From JAAAOZ01 sp964496595 (GTDB lineage Bacteria > Chloroflexota > Anaerolineae > B4-G1 > SLSP01): 10,970 bases of DNA. Below, one piece after another: positions 1-9,000 of this stretch. Positions within the stretch are counted from its first letter, which is position 1; every line of letters begins with the position of its first letter. The notes beneath the pieces are model-generated. The model was not told the DNA's origin and did not search any database. It was given only the letters and a program-made list of their open reading frames with translations. The position numbers were made by a program, and so were the translations under genes. The stretch is from positions 1 to 10,970 of the forward strand of contig CAZCAI010000151.1 in assembly GCA_964496595.1 (NCBI GenBank), written 5' to 3'.

Positions 1-3000
1 CCCGGCGCGAAGCCGATGGTCGTGGTGTCGGTCACGACGGCGGCCAGCACGGGATCGGCGGCAGAGGTGGCCGTGATGTACGCGGTGTCGATGGTATCGC
101 TGAGGATGCCCGCCGGGATGTGGAGCGTCGCCGTGACGAGCGCCGCCTGCCCTGCCGCCAACGTCACGGTGGGCGCGGGATCAGTCGTCACGGGCCAGCC
201 GTGGCCGGATTGCGCGGTCAAGGTGTAGGTATCGGCGAGGCCGCCGATGTTGGTGAGCGTGTGCGTGTAGTGCAACTCCGACGCGGGATAACCGACGCCG
301 ACGCGATCCGGCGCGAAGGCCACGCCGTGGGGATATTCAAACGCGCCCATATCGTAGCCGGAGATGGCCGGGCGCAGCACGTTGTCGAGGTCGGGGCTGA
401 GACCGTCGTCGCAGGCGTCGATGGCGGGAGAATCGCCGAGAAGGTGGAAGTCGCCATTGCTGGCGTCCGCAAAGTGGGGATCATCAACGTTGCCGACGTT
501 GTTGCTCTGGTCGATGTTACACGTCCCGGTAAGCGGCCCGCTGGTGATCCAGAAGCCGCCATTCGCGTTGCCCCAGGCGATGCTGTTCGCCGCATAGCCC
601 TCGGTGTTGGACTGGGAATATCCCGCGCCATTGATGTTGTTCGCCAGCGTGATATGAGTGACGGTGAACGCCCCCCCCTCAGTGCAGATGCCGGATCCGA
701 AATTGGCCGTCGACGTGTTGCTGTAGATGAGCGTGTTAGCAACGTCGGCCAGGGCGTCGCTCCCCGTCTGGTAGATCGCTCCGCCGCGCGTGGCGGTGTT
801 GCTGTAGAAGTGCGTGTGCGCGATGCGCGTGCTGCCATCGTTGGTGTAGAGCGCGCCGCCCCGACCTGCGTCGTTTTCATCGCTATCGGCGACGTTGCCG
901 GAGAAGGCGCTGCACAGGCCGGCGGTAGGATCGCAGCCGGAGGCGAGGGGGGCGTGCGGGCCGCGCTCAAAGCGGCTCGAACGCGCCGCCATGGCCGGCG
1001 CGGCATAGGTGGCGTAGATGTCCACCGTCGAGGTGTAGGCCGCGATCGCGCCGCCGTGATTCTCCGCCTCGTTATCGACGAAGGTACAGTTATCGGAATC
1101 TAGCGTACTGCCACTCAGGTAGATCGCGCCGCCGCTGCCAGCGACGGCCAAGTTTCCCTCGCCCTCGTGCCCTAACATCGCGCCGTCGCATTCCACCGTC
1201 GCGCCACCAGCGGCATAGACCGCGCCGCCGTCACTATTGTAGGCGCGGTTATCCCATAACTCTGGGATAGAAGTCACGTAATCATCCAACCAGAGCGTCC
1301 CGCCGCCGCCAATATAGACCGCGCCGCCAGGGCCGTTGGAGGCCCAGTTGCGGTCAAAGTTCACTTGACCATAGACATCAAAAGTCGCGCCGCTATCCGA
1401 ATAGAGCGCGCCGCCGCTTTCGCCCGCCTGGTTGGCATAAACGTAAACTTGCGAACCGCTGACAGCACGCATCTGGACAGTATCTGTATTTTCCACGTAG
1501 ATCGCGCCACCGTTGATCCCGGCACTGTTATTGTAGATAAGACTGTAGCTCCCAGCATCGAAATCCGCGTCCGCCGTGCCCACCACAGCAACGACGCCGC
1601 CGTTCTCGCCGGCATCATTGCTGCGCAGCGTCCAGCCGCCGGTGAAATCGAGCGCGCCGCNNNNNNNNNNNNNNNNNNNNNNNNNNNNNNNNNNNNNNNN
1701 NNNNNNNNNNNNNNNNNNNNNNNNNNNNNNNNNNNNNNNNNNNNNNNNNNNNNNNNNNNNTGGCCGCTTCATTGCCGTAGGGAGCAGTATGGTGGCCGAC
1801 TTTAGCGTCGAACGCGGAGAGGGTGCTGCCGTTGGTCAGGTAGATGCCGCCGCCCTCATTTGACGCCGTGTTCCCGCCGATGGTAGCCGTCCCCAAGGAG
1901 ACCTGGGAGGCGTCGGCGTAGACGCCGGCCCCATCGTAGGCCCGGTTGTCGTCGTAGATCCAGACGTTGCCCGTCAGCGTGACGACCCCGCTGTTTTCCA
2001 CATAAATCGCGCCGCCCTTGCCGTCCGCGGCGGTGGCTTGATTGCCGCTCATATCCGCCTGATTAAGCACCAACCGTCCCCCAGGCACCGAAACGCCGCC
2101 GCCGTGGGGGGCCGAGTTATCATTGATGTCCGACGTTGTATCCAGAGAGACCAGCTTGCCCCACACCCGCGCGCCGCCGCCGTGGATCGAGGCAGTGTTA
2201 TCGTGCACCTCCGAAGCGTTAGTGAGGGTCACGACGGAAGTTGTGCCGACGTAGACGCCGCCGCCGTAGGTGCCGTGATTGTCGGACACGGCGGTGTTAT
2301 CCAGTGTCACCTGAGCGTTATTACCGGCAGCAACGCCGCCGCCGATGCCGGCGCCCCCGGCACTGCGCAGGTTGCGCAGCGTCACGATGGCGTCGTCAAC
2401 GCCGAAGGTGCTGTCGCTCCTGACGCTGCCATCCACGCGGGTCGCGCCAGCGCCGGCAGTGGTGCAGTCGGCATCGTCGTAACCGCCTTCCAGGGTGACA
2501 TCTTTATTGTAGATGTCCACGTTCTCGAAGTAGACTCCCTCGGCGATCTGGAGCGTGTCGCCGTCGCTGGCGGCGTTGACCGCTTGCTGGATGGTGCCGT
2601 ACACGCAGCCGTCGCCGTTGATGCCCACGCGGGGCATGCTGAACTCGTCCGCGCCCATATCGTAGGGGGTCGCCATGCTGCTCTGGATGATAGGCCGCCG
2701 CTCGTTATCGAAGTCGGTGCTGGAGCCGCTCGCACAACGGTCGATGACCGGGCTGGTGATTTGCAGGTGATAGTCGGCGCTGCCCGGGGCGACGAACTGC
2801 GGATCGACATTCAAGTTGCCCGCGCCGGCGTAGCCGCCTTGGACGTCAGAGCAGGTGACGGTCTGTCCAGCATCGTCAATGCTGGTGGTGTGTCCCCACA
2901 CTATCGAGTTGCGCAACGATAACGTCGCGCCGGACATACCGATGGCCTCTCCGGTGCTGCCCCCGCCGGATTCATTGTAGGCGAAGGTATTCCCCTGGCC

Positions 3001-4863
3001 CGTCAGCGTCGCGCCGGTGTACAGGCGGACGCCATCGCCCGCGCCAACGGTAGCGTCGTTACGGGCGACCAGGCTGTTGTTGAGATAGAGCGAGCTATTG
3101 CGGCTATAGATCCCGCCGCCCAGCGTGCCCCGATTGTTCTCGACGAAGGTGTTATCCAGCCAGGCGGAGCTGTCGTCCAGGTAGACACCGCCGCCGTAAC
3201 TGCCCGCTATATTGTTATATAATCGGCTACATCGCGGACCCAGGCAGGTATAAGTCCCCAGGTCCATATCGAAGTCAGAGCCGTTGACCGCGTACACGCC
3301 GCCGCCGTAATTCGGCGCGGAGTTATTGTTGATGCTGGCCTTGTCGCTGTACAGGGTGCAGTCATCGAGGTAGGCCCCACCGCCGGAGCCAGAGCCGCCC
3401 GAACCGGCGTCGTTGAACTGGATCTCGGCATCCTCATCCAGATTGATGTTACTGCCTTGGGCGTAGATCCCCCCGCCGTCCTCGGCGGCGGTGTTGTAAT
3501 TCACCTCCGAGCAGGCGCCATCAACAGTGAGGGTGGAGGTGATCAGATAGGCCCCGCCGCCCTTAACAGCATCGTTGGAGTAAATATCCGAACACTCCGC
3601 CAGCGACACAGTGCCCTGGCGCATATAGATCCCGCCGCCGAAGCCGTCGCCGGTCAGAGCCTGATTTTCATAGAGGTCGGCAGAGGCCGGCAGATTCAGG
3701 CGTGGCGCGAAGCCATCCTCCTGTGTGGCATACACGCCGCCGCCCCTCGGCGCCGAGTTGTCATAGATGTTGCTGTTCTCGAATGTGGCGCGTCCGCCGT
3801 ACAGGCGGATGCCGCCGCCGTAGTCGCTGGCGGTGTTGTCGTAGATTTGGACGTTCTCGCCCGTCACCTCGGCATCCATGCCGACCCACAGTCCGCCGCC
3901 CCACACCGCCGTGTTCCCGTGGATGTCCACATTGCTCAGCGTGAGACTGCCGACGCCATCGCCGACAGCGAAGCGGATGCCGCCGCCCTCCAATCCGATG
4001 TCCCCGTTGGTGACAATCAGATTCTCCAGGGTGACGTCCAGCATTCGGTGGATCTCAAAGACGCGCCCGCTGGCCCCGCCGTCGACGGTCGTGCGATCCG
4101 CCGAGCCGCTGGCGCATCCATCGTAGCCGCCTTGTAGCGTCAAGCTGATGGGGAGGGTGACGTTCTCCTCAAAGGTAACGCCCCCCTCGATGAGCAGCGT
4201 ATCGCCGGGATTGGCCGCCGCGATCGCGGCCGTGACGGTGGCGTAGGTACAGCCCGCGCCGACGGTGCGGGTAGTCGCGTCGGTGGGCGCGTGGATTTGA
4301 CGGGGCATGCGCGGCGCTGCTGCCTGACCCTCGGCTGGATCGGTGGGGTCGGTCAGCGCCTGGGCGCGGTTAGCCGCTTCGATTTGGCGTTGCGCCTCCA
4401 ACGCGGCCTGCTCGTCGATCTGACTCATCGGCCCGCGCGGTGGGGGCGGCTCGGATGCGGCTAATCGCTCCTGCGCCGCCTGGATTTCGGGCAGCGCCGC
4501 ATCGAGCGCGGGGCCGTGCAGCGTATCTAAGAGCGCGACGACCGCCTCCGGCCCCTGCTGGCGCGCCATCTCCAGCGCCTCCCACCCTTCGCGAATGGCT
4601 GCTTCTCGCTCGCGCTGCCCCCGCTCATCCTCGGTAAGCGACGGCGTCGGCGTGGGGAGCGCTTCGTTTTTCAGAAGAGCCTCCGATTCGGCCGGCGGTG
4701 GATCGTCCCGCATCACCGTCTCCAGCGATGCGGCCGCATCATAGGCTGCCGCAACGATGCCCCTCGGATCCCCTGGCCCCATAAATGGAGGAGCTAAAAT
4801 CATCCAGAACAAAGAGACTACCGTTAATAGACGTGCAAGCACCATACTTCTTTTCCCCATCAT
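1..4863 (-). CDS. Giant secreted beta-helix (Pmp-like, choice-of-anchor Q) surface protein, partial
   Basis: Start ATG at 4863 follows AGGAG with 8 nt spacing; the 3' end lies beyond base 1. About 1,034 residues precede the gap and 552 follow it. Residues 1-29 look like a signal peptide (MMGKRSMVLARLL, then a hydrophobic core). Residues 40-195 are a Glu/Ala/Gln-rich, probably helical spacer with Pro-rich breaks. Module 1 (about 201-741) opens with a Cys205...Cys250 cap and carries about ten N-x-A..GGG-(I/V)-Y turns; it closes with YDMGADEF (734-741). Module 2 starts at about 747 with the same cap (C753...C800). After the gap the turns read GGA-(I/L/V)-Y and end in YDMGAFEY (bases 333-356). 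An immunoglobulin-like domain of the NEW3/DUF11 kind follows to the edge. Known for such folds: parallel beta-helices of extracellular or surface proteins, related to chlamydial Pmp repeats. Binding partner and anchoring are unknown, because the C-terminus is not in view. Confidence 0.85.
1661..1760. other. Assembly gap (100 N)
   Basis: Exactly 100 N, the usual placeholder for a scaffold gap of unknown size. It falls inside the repetitive beta-helix gene, where short-read assembly commonly fails. Coding frame is visible on both sides. One coding base is left over on the right (1761) and two on the left (1659-1660), so joining the flanks directly preserves the frame. The real missing length should therefore be a multiple of three. 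Confidence 0.95.
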
Positions 4864-4871
4864 CGTTACCT

Positions 4872-4876
4872 CTCCT
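4872..4876 (-). promoter_or_regulatory. Ribosome-binding site of the beta-helix gene
   Basis: AGGAG on the minus strand, 8 nt before the ATG at 4863. A second in-frame ATG follows directly (MM at the N-terminus). The spacing favours the first. Confidence 0.8.
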
Positions 4877-4928
4877 TTTCCATCGGTTTGAAAATTGTGG
4901 AACTAAACCATTGAAGCCAGTTGCGGCA

Positions 4929-5027
4929 GGGTCAGACCAGCGCTTGGTTTAACGTCAGGAGTAAAGAGGGTGAAGGATTTAAGCCGTGACTAGATGGACT
5001 AAAGAGGAAGTTTGGAGATACTGACCC
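4929..5027. repeat. Inverted heptamers GGGTCAG/CTGACCC in the beta-helix gene leader
   Basis: GGGTCAG (4929-4935) and CTGACCC (5021-5027) are exact reverse complements bounding 99 bases. The interval lies in the predicted minus-strand 5' leader of the surface protein gene, so it could form a long-range stem in the RNA or be the remains of a small mobile element. A nine-base direct repeat CAGTTGCGG (4918-4926 and 5063-5071) lies just outside both ends. No reading frame in the interval looks real. Seven bases is short, so chance cannot be excluded. Confidence 0.35.
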
Positions 5028-5092
5028 GCCAACAATTCACCAAAGCTGAAATCTGATAAACGCAGTTGCGGAAGTATATCCCCCCTACTATC

Positions 5093-5121
5093 ATTTTAAG
5101 GCCTTTTGCATGCTTTGCCAA
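5093..5121 (-). promoter_or_regulatory. Sigma-70-type promoter for the beta-helix gene
   Basis: Read on the minus strand: TTGGCA (-35, 5121-5116), a 17-base spacer, then TAAAAT (-10, 5098-5093). Transcription would start near 5086 and give a leader of about 220 nt before the ATG at 4863. The match to consensus and spacing is good and the region is AT-rich. No start has been mapped. Confidence 0.55.
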
Positions 5122-5231
5122 GAGTTGAGTTTTAAATTTTCAAAAAAGAGCATAAATATCATTTTATTATATATTCAAGAGCCAATGTCTTTTAAATCAG
5201 GCGGCAGGCTATGTAGGACGGACCTTTCGTC

Positions 5232-5259
5232 TTGAGGAATTACCGATGTGGTATATAAA
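5232..5259 (+). promoter_or_regulatory. Promoter candidate upstream of the broken kinase-like gene
   Basis: TTGAGG (5232-5237), a 16-base spacer and TATAAA (5254-5259) in an AT-rich stretch. It points towards the degenerate gene at 5458. If active it would transcribe the palindromic element at 5292-5389. Confidence 0.4.
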
Positions 5260-5291
5260 TAGAAGAGCGTAGTACACCTCGGCGGAAGTTC

Positions 5292-5389
5292 CTCCCCAGT
5301 TAGCTACGCTCGGAGCGGATCGTCAGATCCGCGACTCTACGTCGGAACGGGGATCTGACGATCCCCTGGGAGCAAATTTAACTGGGGAG
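5292..5389. repeat. 98-bp palindromic element with nested inverted repeats
   Basis: Outer arms CTCCCCAGTTA (5292-5302) and TAACTGGGGAG (5379-5389) are perfect 11-base inverted repeats. Nested inside, GGATCGTCAGATCC (5317-5330) and GGATCTGACGATCC (5351-5364) are perfect 14-base inverted repeats separated by 20 bases; each is itself nearly palindromic. The segments between outer and inner arms also pair partly. The whole unit could fold into one long hairpin. The architecture fits a small non-autonomous mobile element or a REP-like repeat. No transposase is nearby. Confidence 0.7.
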
Positions 5390-5446
5390 CCATTTATGCC
5401 GCGCTGTAGTAGGGCCAATCCACACATCCAATCAATCCTGTATATA

Positions 5447-5452
5447 AGGAGG
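5447..5452 (+). promoter_or_regulatory. Intact ribosome-binding site of the broken kinase-like gene
   Basis: AGGAGG, 5 nt before the ATG at 5458. A near-perfect Shine-Dalgarno in front of a frame that closes after 22 codons supports a recently broken gene rather than random sequence. Confidence 0.6.
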
Positions 5453-5457
5453 CGATC

Positions 5458-5614
5458 ATGGCAGTCGTGACGATTTCTCGGCAATACGACAGTGGGGGGC
5501 ACGGAGATCGCGGCCCAGGTTTGTGAAATTCTGGGATATACGCATTTGTTACTGTCACAAAGTCTTCGCCACCTGGCCCCCTGGCTCCGAGGGGATTGTC
5601 AAATCCCCGCCTAA
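5458..5614 (+). pseudogene. Cytidylate kinase-like protein remnant, frameshifted and truncated
   Basis: From ATG 5458 the frame reads MAVVTISRQYDSGG and then stops at TGA after eight more codons. If one G is removed from the six-G run at 5494-5499, translation continues as TEIAAQVCEILGYTH. The combined pattern MAVVTISRxYxSGGxEIAxxVCExLGY is the N-terminal nucleotide-binding (P-loop-like) segment of the cytidylate kinase-like family, which phosphorylates CMP or related nucleotides. After about 30 residues the resemblance fades, and this second frame ends at TAA 5612-5614 inside a palindromic repeat. The rest of the roughly 200-residue protein is missing. The assignment is by eye from a short stretch. 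The single extra G could be a sequencing error, but the missing body cannot. Confidence 0.55.
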
Positions 5615-5633
5615 CCGCCGGATTTAGCAATCC
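5593..5633. repeat. Second palindromic element, related in layout to the one at 5292
   Basis: GGATTGTCAAATCC (5593-5606) and GGATTTAGCAATCC (5620-5633) are inverted copies of one another at 12 of 14 positions, 13 bases apart, each nearly palindromic. The layout, two GGA...TCC units in opposite orientation, matches the 5317-5364 core. It sits where the kinase-like remnant loses its homology, so it may mark the deletion or insertion point. Confidence 0.55.
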
Positions 5634-5704
5634 GGAGAGAGCCTGGCACGACATGGCGAATACTTTGAGACACAAGCCGAATTGAAGGTGTAGCGCAAAC
5701 CCAA

Positions 5705-5801
5705 CCCTTGCGAAGATTGCACAACGGCTTCCGACACCAAAAACCCACACCCCCACCGGACAGCACACCGCTATCAATGTCTCACAGGAACCTTCGCAGG
5801 G
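5705..5801. repeat. Inverted repeat CCCTTGCGAAG / CTTCGCAGGG
   Basis: CCCTTGCGAAG (5705-5715) pairs with CTTCGCAGGG (5792-5801) over ten base pairs with one bulged base. It lies upstream of the nifJ promoter. The right arm overlaps the 11-base motif shared with the downstream flavoprotein gene. The rest of 5634-5820 shows no gene that I can support. Confidence 0.4.
5787..5801 (+). promoter_or_regulatory. Candidate regulator site upstream of nifJ promoter
   Basis: GGAACCTTCGC (5787-5797), followed by AGGG, ends 24 bases before the start of the predicted -35 box. The same eleven bases occur upstream of the flavoprotein gene promoter at 9790-9800. The copy there continues into AACCT-N5-AGGTT, a dyad; this copy is an imperfect version of it. 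An activator site is plausible from the position. A dispersed repeat is the alternative. Confidence 0.35.
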
Positions 5802-5820
5802 GGCGCAGCGCCGGGAACTT

Positions 5821-5848
5821 TTGACCAGAAAAAACGCTATGCTATAAT
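5821..5848 (+). promoter_or_regulatory. Near-consensus sigma-70 promoter of nifJ
   Basis: TTGACC (5821-5826), 16-base spacer, TATAAT (5843-5848). This is the best promoter match in the window. The predicted start near 5855 gives a leader of about 228 nt before nifJ. Confidence 0.7.
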
Positions 5849-5900
5849 TATTACTTGGATTGCAGACCTATCTCATTTGTCTGCTTGGGATTGTTCTTCC

Positions 5901-6037
5901 GTTACTACTCGAGGGGGCGAAGCCTGCCCAACGGGCATCCCTGGCGCGGATGTACCAGACAGGCGCGTTACATCTCCGCGTAACAGCACGCAGCCCATCC
6001 AAAGCACCGGGTATCATAAGTATGCTTGAGTAGTAAC
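5901..6037 (+). promoter_or_regulatory. Structured nifJ 5' leader closed by a 13-bp stem (possible cis-regulatory RNA or MITE)
   Basis: GTTACTACTCGAG (5901-5913) and CTTGAGTAGTAAC (6025-6037) pair over all 13 positions in RNA, with one G-U wobble. They enclose 111 nt containing a GCCC-AAC-GGGC hairpin (5926-5936) and a GCGGATGTA...TACATCTCCGC stem (5946-5979) that competes with a GTTAC...GTAAC alternative. A closing stem around a branched domain between promoter and ribosome-binding site is the layout of a riboswitch-type leader. I could not match it by eye to TPP, cobalamin, c-di-GMP or other known classes. The same arms could instead be terminal inverted repeats of a 137-bp MITE; no clear target duplication flanks them. 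Confidence 0.45.
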
Positions 6038-6069
6038 TTCTCATATCACACTATTTATTCAAGTTAGTT

Positions 6070-6075
6070 AGGAGG
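6070..6075 (+). promoter_or_regulatory. Ribosome-binding site of nifJ
   Basis: AGGAGG, 7 nt before ATG 6083. It sets the start of nifJ, and it lies outside the stem-loop domain that ends at 6037. Confidence 0.85.
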
Positions 6076-6082
6076 ATTTTAA

Positions 6083-9000
6083 ATGGCGAAACGCAAAATG
6101 GTTACCATAGACGGCAATACCGCATGCACGCAAGTTGCGCACAAAATCAATGAGGTGATTGCCATCTACCCGATTACGCCTTCCAGCTCGATGGGTGAGT
6201 TGGCGGATGAATTATCAGCCAAGGGCGAGACCAACATCTGGGGCGCCGTGCCCTTAGTCGCCGAGATGCAGGCCGAGGGCGGCGCGGCCGGCGCCGTCCA
6301 CGGCGCGTTGCAAACCGGCGCGCTGACCACGACCTTCACCGCATCTCAAGGCTTGCTCCTGATGATCCCCAACATGCACAAGATCGCCGGCGAATTGACC
6401 CCCGCCGTCTTCAACGTCTCTGCCCGCAGCCTGGCGGCGCAGGCGCTCTCCATCTTCGGCGATCACAGCGATGTGATGTCCACCCGCAACACCGGCTTCG
6501 GCCTGATGGCCAGCAACTCCGTCCAGGAAGCGCACGACTTCACGCTGATCACCCAGGCCGCCGCCTTGAACACCCAAATACCCTTCGTCCACTTCTTCGA
6601 TGGCTTCCGCACCAGCCACGAGATCAACAAGATCAAGCAGCTCGAGTCTAAAGATATGAAAGCGATGATCGATGACGATATGGTCAAAAAGCATCGCGAG
6701 CGCGGCCTCAATCCCGATCATCCCGTTGTGCGCGGGATTTCGCAGGGGCCGGATGTCTACTTCCAGGCCCGCGAGGCCGTGAATCCCTACTACGAAAAGG
6801 CGCCCGGCATCGTCCAGGAAGCGATGGACAAATTCGCCGAACTGACCGGCCGCCAGTATCACCTCTTCGACTACGTCGGCGCGCCCGACGCCGAGCGCGT
6901 CATCGTCCTGATGGGCTCCGGCGCCGAGGTAACCCACGAGACCGTCGAATATTTAGTGGACAAAGGCGAAAAGGTCGGCCTGCTCAAAGTCCACCTCTAT
7001 CGCCCCTTCAGCGTGGCGGACTTCGTCGCAGCGCTGCCGGGAAGCGTCAAGATGCTGGCCGCCCTGGATCGCACCAAGGAACCGGGCAGCGCCGGCGAGC
7101 CGCTCTATCAAGATTGCGTCGATGCGATGGTGAAAGCCGGGCGCGACGTCAAAGTCATCGGCGGCCGCTACGGGCTTTCCAGCAAAGAGTTCACGCCGGC
7201 GATGGTCAAGGGCGTCTTCGATGAGATGGCCAAAGACACGCCGAAGCGCCACTTCACCGTGGGCATCGAGGACGACGTCACCAACCTGAGCATCGACTAC
7301 GACCCCAGCTTCAACATCGAGCCAGAGGATGTCGTGCGCGCGCTCTTCTACGGCCTCGGCTCCGACGGGACTGTGGGCGCGAACAAGAACTCCATCAAGA
7401 TCATCGGCGAGGGCACCGACAACTACGCCCAGGGCTACTTCCAGTACGACGCGAAGAAGTCCGGCTCGGTGACCGTCTCGCACCTGCGATTCGGGCCGCG
7501 CCCCATCCGCCAGACCTGCCTCATCAACTTCGCCAACTTCGTCGGCTGCCACCAGTTCGTCTTCCTGGAGCAATTCGATGTTCTGGAGACCGCCGAACCC
7601 GGCGCGACCTTCCTGCTGAACGCCCCCCACCCCGCCGACGAGGTCTGGGACAAGCTACCGCGCAGCGTGCAGCAAGAGATCATCGACAAGGATCTGAAGT
7701 TCTACACCATTGACGCCTACGAGGTCGCCAAAAAGGCCGGCCTGGGCGTGCGCATCAATACGATTATGCAGACCTGCTTCTTCGCCCTCTCCGGCGTCCT
7801 GCCCAAGGACGAAGCCATCGAGCGCATCAAAAAATCGATCAAGAAGACCTACGGCAAGAAGGGCGAAAAGATCGTGAAGATGAACTACGCGGCGGTGGAT
7901 CACGCGCTGGAGAATCTGCACCAGATCGAGGTACCGGACGAAGCCACCAGCGACCGCGAAAAGCCGGCCGTGGTGCCAGAAGAGGCGCCCGAATTCGTGC
8001 AAGACGTGATCGCAAAGATGATCACCCGCAAAGGCGATGAGCTGCCCGTCTCCAAGTTGCCGGAGGATGGCACCTACCCCGTCGGGACGACCCAATGGGA
8101 GAAGCGCAACGTCGCGCAGGAAATCCCCGTGTGGGACGCCGATGTCTGCATCCAATGCGGTAAGTGCGCGATGGCCTGCCCGCACGCGGTCATCCGTATG
8201 AAAATCTACGATCCAGAGTTGCTGGAGGATGCGCCGGAAGGCTTCCGCTCCACCGACGCTCGGGGCCGTGAATTCAAGGGACAGGCGTTTACTATTCAGG
8301 TCGCGCCGGAGGATTGCACCGGCTGCGGTCTCTGTGTGGAAGTCTGCCCCGCCAAGGATCGCGAAAATCCCGACCACAAGGCCATCAATATGACGCCGCA
8401 ATCCCCGATCCGGGATCGCGAGCGCGAGTATTACGAATTCTTCCGCGACGAGCTGCCCCACTACGACCGCAACGAACTCAACCTCGACCGCGTCAAGGAC
8501 TCACAACTCCTGCAACCGCTCTTCGAGTTCTCCGGGGCCTGCGCCGGCTGTGGCGAGACCCCCTACGTCCGCTTGCTCACGCAGTTATACGGGGATCGCG
8601 CCGTGATCGCCAATGCGACCGGCTGTTCCTCCATCTACGGCGGCTATATGCCCACGACGCCCTACACAGTCAATGCAGAGGGCCGTGGCCCGGCGTGGAA
8701 CAACAGCTTGTTCGAGGACAACGCCGAGTTTGGCTTCGGCTTCCGCCTGACGTTAGATGAGCAAATCGCCTTCGCGCAGAAGTTGCTGCGCAAGCTCAGC
8801 GACAAGATCGGCGGCGATTTGGCCGATGAGATTCTCAACGCCGAGCAGAGCACCGAGGCCGATTACATCGCGCAGCGCAAGCGCGTGGCCCAGCTCAAGG
8901 AGCGTTTGGCGGATCTGGACTCGCTGGAGGCCAGGGACTTGCTGAGTCTGGCCCACGTGCTGGTCCGCCGCTCCGTGTGGATCGTCGGCGGCGATGGTTG

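Noticed and set aside
218..1006. Minus-strand open frame of 262 codons
   Set aside because: It is a shifted frame of the beta-helix gene. The other frame reads clear GGAIY repeats through to YDMGAFEY.
120..1103. Plus-strand open frame of 327 codons, and others at 2038-2922 and 3457-4137
   Set aside because: They lie antisense to the beta-helix gene, are Ala/Arg/Val-rich without a recognisable domain, and their openness follows from the GC-rich repeated codons of the minus-strand gene.
5394..5777. Minus-strand open frame of 127 codons
   Set aside because: It runs antisense through the kinase remnant and a palindromic element, and its composition has no domain signal.
5950..6033. Small frame MYQTGALHLR... 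of 27 codons in the nifJ leader
   Set aside because: There is no ribosome-binding site before it, and it lies inside the structured domain.
5901..6037. TPP riboswitch upstream of a TPP-dependent enzyme
   Set aside because: The conserved CUGAGA and the downstream CCUGAUCUGGAUAAUGCC-type box are absent.
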